NCBI GenBank assembly: GCA_022566895.1
Contig: JADFIA010000023.1
Span: 1-34,399 of the forward strand
From: Pseudomonadota bacterium
GTDB taxonomy: Bacteria > Pseudomonadota > Alphaproteobacteria > Sphingomonadales > SMXR01
Length of the DNA: 34,399 bases
Reading direction: 5' to 3'
Shown: in pieces, positions 17,095-23,381 of the stretch
Position numbering within the stretch: position 1 is the stretch's first letter
How the letters are laid out: every line of letters begins with the position of its first letter
Made by a program: the position numbers and the translations under genes
The notes under the pieces: model-generated
Told to the model about the DNA's origin: nothing
What the model saw: the letters and a program-made list of their open reading frames with translations, nothing else
Databases searched by the model: none

Positions 17095-17649
17095 ATGGAC
17101 CGTTTTGAGTTCTTGATGGTGTTGCTTTCGATCATCGTCGGCCTTGGCATCGCCGAGCTTTTGACTAACGTCGTGCGGCAAATTCGGGCGCGCAATAACA
17201 CTCAAGGCTTTTGGGTTCATTCTGGTTTGGTGGCGATACTGTTCCTGGCTTTTCTGCAAATATGGTGGGAAAGCTGGGATTTGCGAGAGGTCGAACAATG
17301 GACCTTTCCAGCCCTTTTATTGATGTTGGCAGGGCCAGCGGGGTTATTCGTGCTGTCGCACCTCCTCTATCCGCAAGAGATCGAGGGCGCCGATCTGGAG
17401 GCCTATTATTTCGAAAATTCAAGACAATGGTGGTCGATCGCCGGGCTGACCGTGATCTTTGCCACGGGCTTTCGTCCCCTCGCGCTTGGCCATTCTCTTT
17501 TTGTGGTCGATAACTTCTCATCCTTTTTACTGCTCGGCTTATTCGTGATTCTAGCCATCAGCAAACTCAAAAGGTTGCACATGGCGGCGCTGCCGATCAT
17601 CTTCCTGGCGATGGTTCTCGACATCATGGTCTTCAAGCCGACCCTTTAA
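17095..17649 (+). CDS. Five-helix integral membrane protein of unknown function
   Basis: A 184-residue protein starting MDRFEFLMVLLSIIVGLGIAELL, with about five membrane helices (approximately 5-22, 42-58, 67-85, 110-128, 139-155 and a last one near 162-180). EFL..LLSIIVGLGIAELL is recurrent in small hypothetical bacterial membrane proteins, but no function is known to me. AAGGCGGGAAG lies before the ATG. One-gene unit between palindrome copies 11 and 12. Confidence 0.65.
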   Translation: MDRFEFLMVLLSIIVGLGIAELLTNVVRQIRARNNTQGFWVHSGLVAILFLAFLQIWWESWDLREVEQWTFPALLLMLAGPAGLFVLSHLLYPQEIEGADLEAYYFENSRQWWSIAGLTVIFATGFRPLALGHSLFVVDNFSSFLLLGLFVILAISKLKRLHMAALPIIFLAMVLDIMVFKPTL

Positions 17650-17676
17650 GACAAAATCCCTCTTGGCGGAGTGCGA

Positions 17677-17739
17677 AATGTCCGATTCTAACCCATTAGC
17701 CATACCGCCAATGTCCGCTTTTGACCCAAAGCGGACATC
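17677..17739. repeat. Palindrome copy 12 with an adjoining decayed copy
   Basis: AATGTCCGCTTTTGACCCAAAGCGGACATC at 17710-17739 is intact. Just upstream, 17677-17704 (TGTCCGATT...TTAGCCATA) looks like a decayed, inverted copy of the GGCTAA-loop type, giving an inverted degenerate doublet. This is the rightmost copy in the window, 190 bases before the hybrid kinase start. An 86-codon frame crossing it contains the peptide SAFDPKRT, a translation of the repeat, and is not a gene. Confidence 0.75.
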
Positions 17740-17931
17740 ACAACCGCATTCAATCTCTCGATACGGCCAGGGCGGCCGGGATGCGCACGTTCAGGAGATA
17801 GCCGCTTTTATCCGAACTACCGAACTGGTTTACCGCCGTGGCGACAACACCGTTCGTATCGATTTGGTTCGACAACTAGACCCTGGTGTAAAATTTAGAC
17901 AATTCGAGTATCATTATTATTAGCTAGGAGG

Positions 17932-20157
17932 TTGAAATTATCAGCCAGGAGGTTGAATCCCCTGTTTTCGGAGAAAAAAATATCATTTCGCCTTATAAAG
18001 CGCGGCCACATGGCGGTCTTGATTCTTATTGTCGCCATGGGAATGGGAGCGCTAGTCGAAACCAAAGAGCTAGCCGAACTTACCGATCAACTTTATCAGC
18101 ACCGCTTCAAAGCCAGCACCAATCTGCTCGAAGCCAACGGGCGTATCGAAGAAATGCGCGCCCTAATGAAAGACATTGTCGTGGCCCGGTCAGACCAGGA
18201 ATTGGATGCCCTTGAAGACCGCCTAGACCTTCTCGAAGCCGCGGCTAATGCGCATTTCCACGGTGTCGTTGAAGCATTCGCTGGTAATAAAACCGACGCC
18301 CTGAGCGCCCACCAACGGTTCAAGGATTGGAAGCCGCTTCGCACCCAGATCATCCGACTCGTACGGGCTGGCAAATACGATGAGGCGCTTCTATTGAATC
18401 AGGGAAAGAACAGCGACGCTGTTGACCAGCTGGCAAATGAATTGAGAGGCCTGATCGATCTTGCCCGGTCGAAAGCCGAAAGTTTTATGCGCGACAGCAA
18501 GGAACGGCAATACGAAGGCCGCATTTTGCTCCTTGCCGCCCTGCTTGCCGTGGTGCTTTTGACCGTAATCATTTCCGTCGGGACCGCCAAAAGAGACAGA
18601 GAATCAAGAAGGGAATTGTTGGAAAGTGAACATCGCCTTTCCGTTGCAATTGACAATATGGCGGTTGGTATCGTTGTCATCAAAGAAGACGGGGCGATCA
18701 CGGAGTTCAATCCGTTCGCGGAACGGATATTCGGCTACGAGGCCGCAGAGGTTATCGACAAGAACGTCCGGATGCTCATACCGGAGCCGCACCGGAGCGG
18801 GCCTGATCAAGGTCTGCGGAGCTATCTGGGCACCGGGACAGACGAGATCAGCGGTATCGACCGGGACGCAGAAGGATTAAGAAAAAATGGTGAAACCTTT
18901 CCGATGCGGCTACGTGTGGGTGAATTAAAAGCCGTTGGCGGATCGCTGTTCGTCGCTAACATCTATGACCTGACAGAAATCAAGCGATTGGAAAACCAAC
19001 TTCGCCAGTCTCAGAAAATGGATGCCATCGGCCAACTAACGGGCGGCATCGCCCACGACTTCAATAACATCCTTGGCATCGTGATGGGCAACCTGGAACT
19101 TCTGCAGAGCCAGGTGGCTGACAATGCCAAGACCCTGAAGTCTGTAAACTCGGCGCTCAAGGGCGCCGAACGTGGAGCCAGCCTGACCAAGAAACTTCTC
19201 GGGTTTTCACGCCAAAGCGCAGCCGAAGTGAAATTTACGAACATAAACGAGTTCATCGAGAGCCTACACGGACTTATCGCCAAATCCCTAACCCCTTCGA
19301 TCAGGGTGGAACAACGGCTTGCCGATGATCTTTGGCCGGTCGAAATCGACCCCGGTGATTTTGAGGACGTTCTCCTTAATCTGTCGCTTAACGCCCGGGA
19401 CGCGATGCCCGACGGCGGCACGCTGGTTATTGAGACGGCCAACAAAACCCTTGATGAAGAATATATAAAGCGCAATCCGAAAGCCCGGGTCGGCGAGTTC
19501 GTGATGATTTCGGTCAGTGATACGGGGATCGGCATGACGGACGCAGTCAAGGAAAAGGTATTTGAGCCGTTCTTTACTACCAAGGATCAGGGTAAAGGTA
19601 CGGGGCTGGGCCTATCCATGGTTTACGGCTTCGTCCAGCGCTCGGGCGGCCATATGGAGATCCTTTCCGAACCCGGGGAAGGTGCGTCCTTCATCCTCTA
19701 CCTACCGCGGACCCAAGAGGAGGTACCCGAAGAAGAGGAAACGATCGATATCCAGGACAGCGTGCCGGTTGGCAGCGAAACCATCCTTGTCGTTGATGAC
19801 GAGGAGGACCTAGCGGATGTTGCTGTCACAATCCTTGAAAGTCTCGGATACAAGACCTTCTGCGCGAATGACGGTAATCAGGCCCTGAAGATTCTTGAGG
19901 GAAACGAGGATATCGATATGCTGTTTTCCGACGTCATCATGCCAGACGGGATGGATGGCTACAAACTTGCGCTGGCGGCGGCGAAAATTCGGCCCGATCT
20001 CAAGATCCTGCTGGCCAGCGGGTTCACAAGAGGACGCCAGAAAGATGTGGGCAGCGAGATCTCTACTGTCTCCGAACTGACTGACAATCTTTTGGGCAAA
20101 CCCTACAACCGATCGGAACTGGCGAGGGCCATTCGGCGGACACTGGATGAAGAATAG
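17932..20157 (+). CDS. Membrane-bound PAS hybrid histidine kinase
   Basis: 741 residues. Order: TM1 (27-45), a helical extracytoplasmic sensor domain (46-195, four-helix-bundle-like), TM2 (198-217), a PAS domain (230-350, with ITEFNPFAERIFGY), HisKA with H375 in GGIAHDFNNILG, HATPase_c with N-box LNLSLNARDAM and G-boxes SDTGIGM/GKGTGLGLSM, and a C-terminal receiver (618-738) with phospho-acceptor D667 in FSDVIMPDG. It autophosphorylates and passes phosphate to its own receiver. It has no HPt of its own; a solo HPt gene lies 218 bases downstream. The start is unusual: AGCTAGGAGGTTGAA and AGCCAGGAGGTTGAA are repeated 21 bases apart, giving in-frame TTG codons at 17932 and 17953. CTG 17962 and ATG 18010 are alternatives. 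Confidence 0.9.
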   Translation: MKLSARRLNPLFSEKKISFRLIKRGHMAVLILIVAMGMGALVETKELAELTDQLYQHRFKASTNLLEANGRIEEMRALMKDIVVARSDQELDALEDRLDLLEAAANAHFHGVVEAFAGNKTDALSAHQRFKDWKPLRTQIIRLVRAGKYDEALLLNQGKNSDAVDQLANELRGLIDLARSKAESFMRDSKERQYEGRILLLAALLAVVLLTVIISVGTAKRDRESRRELLESEHRLSVAIDNMAVGIVVIKEDGAITEFNPFAERIFGYEAAEVIDKNVRMLIPEPHRSGPDQGLRSYLGTGTDEISGIDRDAEGLRKNGETFPMRLRVGELKAVGGSLFVANIYDLTEIKRLENQLRQSQKMDAIGQLTGGIAHDFNNILGIVMGNLELLQSQVADNAKTLKSVNSALKGAERGASLTKKLLGFSRQSAAEVKFTNINEFIESLHGLIAKSLTPSIRVEQRLADDLWPVEIDPGDFEDVLLNLSLNARDAMPDGGTLVIETANKTLDEEYIKRNPKARVGEFVMISVSDTGIGMTDAVKEKVFEPFFTTKDQGKGTGLGLSMVYGFVQRSGGHMEILSEPGEGASFILYLPRTQEEVPEEEETIDIQDSVPVGSETILVVDDEEDLADVAVTILESLGYKTFCANDGNQALKILEGNEDIDMLFSDVIMPDGMDGYKLALAAAKIRPDLKILLASGFTRGRQKDVGSEISTVSELTDNLLGKPYNRSELARAIRRTLDEE

Positions 20158-20375
20158 GACGACGAAACCTAAGCAGATCGCCGTTGAAGACAAAACGGTA
20201 CCCTAGTCAATGCTAATTCTCCTGTCCCCGAAGACCCGAAATTCTTGCCCACTGCGCCGGGTACGATTATGCAAATCAGATCAGACAATAATAATTGCCC
20301 ACATGTAAGAGAACATAGGCCAACACATTCGCCAATTTATATTAGCGCGGCGAATATCTTGAGGACGAGTATCTC

Positions 20376-20639
20376 ATGTTTTGGGAAACCATTTCCGATC
20401 TGGATAGGTTGGCCGGCGGGCGCGATCTGGCCGATCTTCAACAGGCCGCTCACTCGGCCATAGGTGCCGCTTCTTATGTCGGGGATGTCGGGGCTCAAAC
20501 CCTCGGCGAACATCTGGAGAAACTGGAGGCATTGGCCGCAGCAAACGACCGGGAGAAATGCGAAGCGCAGCTGGCTAAAGTTGCGGCCGAATTTTCACGG
20601 GTCGAGGAATTCATCAACGCCCAAGGAATAGCCATATAA
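20376..20639 (+). CDS. Stand-alone HPt-like phosphotransfer protein
   Basis: An 87-residue all-helical protein. LADLQQAAHSAIGAASYVG with H26, followed by LGEHLEKLEALAAANDREK and a last helix, matches the histidine phosphotransfer pattern (helix carrying H, then S/G-x-A/S, then L-x-x-x-L-E). HPt proteins shuttle phosphate between receivers. It is probably the missing phosphotransfer step for the hybrid kinase upstream, which ends in a receiver, or for the solo receivers nearby. ATG at 20376, weak GAGGA upstream. The pattern is recognisable but short, so confidence is moderate. Confidence 0.65.
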   Translation: MFWETISDLDRLAGGRDLADLQQAAHSAIGAASYVGDVGAQTLGEHLEKLEALAAANDREKCEAQLAKVAAEFSRVEEFINAQGIAI

Positions 20640-20678
20640 GATCGGCTTGGGTGTGACCGACCCTGAAGAGACGACCGC

Positions 20679-21068
20679 TCAACTCAGCAATTTTTCAAAT
20701 TTTTCCAGGGTTGCAGGTTTTTTGAGGGATTGAACATTGGGAATGCCGAGCTTTTCGAAAGCCGCGCGAACAGCGGCAAAATGTTCGCCCCCGCCGCCGC
20801 TATAGAGTATGAGCGTCTTTATCCCGTGGGTTGACGGAAAACGTCCGGCCATATGCTTGGCCGTCATATCCGGTAGGAATATGTCGATAATCGCGATCGG
20901 AAAACCATTCGGATTCTCGACCAGGGCGGATACCGCCGCGGCGCCGTCTGCGACGGCCGTCACTTCGTCATATCCGAGCACCTTTAAGATCTCGACGATC
21001 GATGCTCTTGTGTCCTTATCATCTTCAATAACAAGGACCTTTTTCCTCCGTCCAAAGCCTTCTGACAT
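20679..21068 (-). CDS. Stand-alone response regulator receiver (paralogue 1)
   Basis: A 129-residue receiver-only protein. Acidic pocket E15/D16/D17 in VLVIEDDKD, phospho-acceptor D62 in AIIDIFLPD, S90 in LILYSGGGG, and K116/K117 in LKKPA. No output domain. It aligns without gaps with the receiver at 21683-22072, including identical positions of D62, S90 and the KKP. The shared THGIxTL motif marks them as close paralogues with an unusual serine-glycine run after beta-4. ATG at 21068 is preceded by GAGAGGCGG; an upstream extension to 21140 is not conserved with the paralogue. Confidence 0.85.
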   Translation of the reverse strand: MSEGFGRRKKVLVIEDDKDTRASIVEILKVLGYDEVTAVADGAAAVSALVENPNGFPIAIIDIFLPDMTAKHMAGRFPSTHGIKTLILYSGGGGEHFAAVRAAFEKLGIPNVQSLKKPATLEKFEKLLS

Positions 21069-21221
21069 AATCCGCCTCTCAAGAGCGTCAATACCCCGTA
21101 ATGAATGCACCTTTATTATTACATGCGCTGTGGGCTCCAATTCAAGCTGTAGTTTGCCGTCGACCGGGTCAATATGATCACGATGACAATGATAGTTTTC
21201 AAATCTGATGCTGTGGACGGC

Positions 21222-21452
21222 TCACTTCTTTGAAGCGATCTGGTCCTCGATCTCGCCTATGATAGTCTTCGCCTGTGCAAGACTTTTCTGGATCTGCCGC
21301 AGCATCCCAAGGCGCTTCTCTTCGGAAATTTCTGTCGCAAGCAGCAGATCTGTGAGCAGGGTTGCTGGGGCGAGAGCGTTATTGAGATTGTGTATTAGAG
21401 CGTCGATCGGCTTTGATTCAGGTCTCTCGTCCAGTCCCGGCTCCTCTATCAT
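21222..21452 (-). CDS. Orphan DHp-like (HisKA helical hairpin) mini-protein
   Basis: A 76-residue helical protein whose core reads DALIHNLNNALAPATLLTDLL (H21), closely resembling the phospho-accepting helix of histidine kinases of the HDFNN class, then a second helix (LGMLRQIQKSLAQAKTIIGEIED) as in the DHp hairpin. There is no ATPase domain and no room for one. It could be a phosphotransfer protein like Spo0B/ChpT-type dimers without a catalytic domain, a phosphorylation target of a kinase in trans, or an inhibitor. Lies between two receiver-only genes, same strand as the first. The start has no strong ribosome binding site. Confidence 0.55.
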   Translation of the reverse strand: MIEEPGLDERPESKPIDALIHNLNNALAPATLLTDLLLATEISEEKRLGMLRQIQKSLAQAKTIIGEIEDQIASKK

Positions 21453-21682
21453 ATCATGGCACCAATAATCCGAAATCTTCCATTCGCAGCGTATCGCTTC
21501 GAATTCGCCCCCAGTCGTTGAAAACGATCGGGGGCATTTAACAGTTTAGATGTTTTCACAGAAAATGTATCATATTTCAACCGTTTCACTGGCATGTTTG
21601 CGCAAAAAAAATGTTAAGAGCGTTAAGCGCGGCATGGGCGCTGGAAAAAGATGTCATTGTCAACAAGAATGGGAGGCGATCT

Positions 21683-22072
21683 TTGCCGCAAAGACATAAT
21701 AATCGTGCAACTATTCTCGTTGTCGAGGACGAAGCGTTTGTCAGATCAGCAATCGTCCGGATTCTGCAGTCTTTGGGGTTTACTTCCGTGGTTGACGTAG
21801 CGTCCGGCGCCGAGGCTTTGCAGGCCATTGAAGGGGCACCGGGCGGCTTCTCTATAGCTGTTTTCGACATTACCTTGTCAGATATGAGGATTGAAAAGTT
21901 GGCCGAGCAACTGCCCGCAACACACGGTATTGAAACACTGGTTCTGTGCAGCGGTGGCACCGCAGATGATTTTAGATCGGCGCAGGCAGCGTTTGAGCAG
22001 TTGGGTGTGCCGACCATCCATTGCCGGAAAAAGCCTGTCGGAATTGCGGATTTTAAAACCGCCCTTTTGTAA
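21683..22072 (+). CDS. Stand-alone response regulator receiver (paralogue 2)
   Basis: A 129-residue receiver-only protein: acidic residues in ILVVEDEAF, D62 in AVFDITLSD, S90 in LVLCSGGT, K116/K117 in RKKPVG. The TTG start at 21683, six bases after GGGAGG, is chosen because it gives the same length as paralogue 1 and aligns with it end to end; an ATG at 21611 adds 24 residues not found in the paralogue. The proline normally following the loop after D62 (DxxxP) is a serine here. Divergent from the orphan DHp gene, upstream of the REC-EAL gene. Confidence 0.82.
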   Translation: MPQRHNNRATILVVEDEAFVRSAIVRILQSLGFTSVVDVASGAEALQAIEGAPGGFSIAVFDITLSDMRIEKLAEQLPATHGIETLVLCSGGTADDFRSAQAAFEQLGVPTIHCRKKPVGIADFKTALL

Positions 22073-22108
22073 TGAGGATCACTGGCACTGCGGGGAAGGA
22101 GCAAGATC

Positions 22109-22168
22109 GTGGCAAGAGTCCTCGCGCTCGATGACAACAAACTGAATCTGATTCTTGATCGGGTTTAG
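22109..22168 (+). pseudogene. Remnant of a third receiver gene (or leader peptide)
   Basis: A 19-codon frame starting GTG at 22109, seven bases after AAGGAG, and stopping at TAG 22166. Its translation MARVLALDDNKLNLILDRV is the first strand and acidic pocket of a receiver domain. Nothing further of the receiver fold follows before the REC-EAL start at 22180, 12 bases later. Either a deletion left only the beginning of a receiver gene, or the short frame now acts as a translated leader coupling into the next gene. Confidence 0.5.
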
Positions 22169-22179
22169 CGGAGAATTGC

Positions 22180-23370
22180 ATGCCTGACGCTCCACCGAGA
22201 GAGCTGCACATTGTCGTCATCGATGACGACAGCTTCATGATAAATGTCGTCACCCGGCTGTTGGGATCTATGGGTTACAAGAATGTGCAATCAGCCTCCA
22301 ACGGAAAGGCCGCCATCAAGATAATGGACGGCAGGTCCTTCGACCTCGTAATCAGCGATCTAAGAATGCCGGACATGGACGGCATCGAAATGATGCGGCA
22401 TTTGGCCGAAATGGAGCCTTGCCCCTCGATCATCCTGATGAGCGGCGTTGACAAAAAGATACTGGCCTCGGCCGAGAGGCTCGCGAAAGTGCACCAGCTG
22501 TCGCTTTTGGGAACCATAATCAAGCCGGTCAAACGTGACGAACTGGAACGGTTGATTGGCAAGCTTGATACCACCACCAAAACCAAAAAAAAAGGCCATT
22601 TAAAAAGCCTGCCTGTTGAGGAAGTAAAGGAAGGGATTGCGGCTGGCCGGGTCATGGTTTTTCTTCAACCCAAAGTGACCATGTCCAACAAGGTCGTTGT
22701 CGGCGCTGAGGCTTTGGCGCGCTGGAAGAACGATGACGGCAGCGTCCTTGGTCCGGCGGCGTTCGTGCCGGTGGCCGAAAAGTACGGCCTTATGACCGAA
22801 TTGACCGACGCGGTTATCGATTCAGCGTTAGCAATCATGGTCGGCTGGCCGGCGATCGCCAGTAATCTAAAGATCAGCATCAATGTTTCGATCGACAATC
22901 TGAGCGATGTCGGCTTCGCCGACCGCCTGGTCGCCAAGGCAAAGGCGGCCCAGGTCCCGCTCGATCGTCTGGTGCTCGAAATCACCGAAACCAAGATCAT
23001 GGAAAACTTGAAAGAGCCTCTGGACATACTGTCCCGGCTGTGTATGCAGGGCACCGGCTTGGCGATCGACGATTTTGGCACTGGAGCAGCTGGGTTTGAA
23101 AGTCTTCAGGCGCTGCCATTTACAGAATTAAAGATTGATCGGGCCTTCGTGCACGGCGCTTCAAATGACGCCGACAAAATGACCATCTTGCAATCCATAT
23201 TTGCAGTTGCGCAACGTCTTGAAATTGAGACTGTTGCCGAAGGCGTTGAAGATCAGGACGATTGGGATTTGCTGGCGTCCATGAATTGCGATCTCGTTCA
23301 GGGGTTTATCATCGCCAAGCCTATGCCGCCGGATGAATTCCTGCAATGGTTGGTCAAGCATTACACTTAG
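22180..23370 (+). CDS. REC-EAL response regulator, c-di-GMP phosphodiesterase
   Basis: 396 residues: receiver (about 9-128) with D15-D17 in VVIDDDS and phospho-acceptor D60 in VISDLRMPD, a lysine-rich linker (TTTKTKKKGH), then an EAL domain (about 145-395). EAL catalytic features are all present: E177 of the EAL motif, N235 (SINVS), E267 (LEITE), D297/D298 (AIDDFGTG), K318 (LKID) and E354 (AEGVE). It should hydrolyse c-di-GMP to pGpG under phosphorylation control, like PvrR/VieA-type regulators. GGAGA lies five bases before the ATG. It converges with the stressosome-linked hybrid kinase, 11 bases between stops. Confidence 0.93.
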   Translation: MPDAPPRELHIVVIDDDSFMINVVTRLLGSMGYKNVQSASNGKAAIKIMDGRSFDLVISDLRMPDMDGIEMMRHLAEMEPCPSIILMSGVDKKILASAERLAKVHQLSLLGTIIKPVKRDELERLIGKLDTTTKTKKKGHLKSLPVEEVKEGIAAGRVMVFLQPKVTMSNKVVVGAEALARWKNDDGSVLGPAAFVPVAEKYGLMTELTDAVIDSALAIMVGWPAIASNLKISINVSIDNLSDVGFADRLVAKAKAAQVPLDRLVLEITETKIMENLKEPLDILSRLCMQGTGLAIDDFGTGAAGFESLQALPFTELKIDRAFVHGASNDADKMTILQSIFAVAQRLEIETVAEGVEDQDDWDLLASMNCDLVQGFIIAKPMPPDEFLQWLVKHYT

Positions 23371-23381
23371 AGGGGCGAGGC

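Noticed and set aside
12941-17739. Interpretation of the array as a class 1-like integron or as a CRISPR
   Set aside because: The recombinase lacks the integron-specific additional domain, sites have no attC core (GTTRRRY), and copies are hundreds of bases apart with genes between them.
17663-17923. 86-codon frame containing SAFDPKRT
   Set aside because: The peptide is the translation of palindrome copy 12 (TTTGACCCAAAGCGGAC); no ribosome binding site, no conserved fold. Peptides of this kind are artefacts of the repeat.
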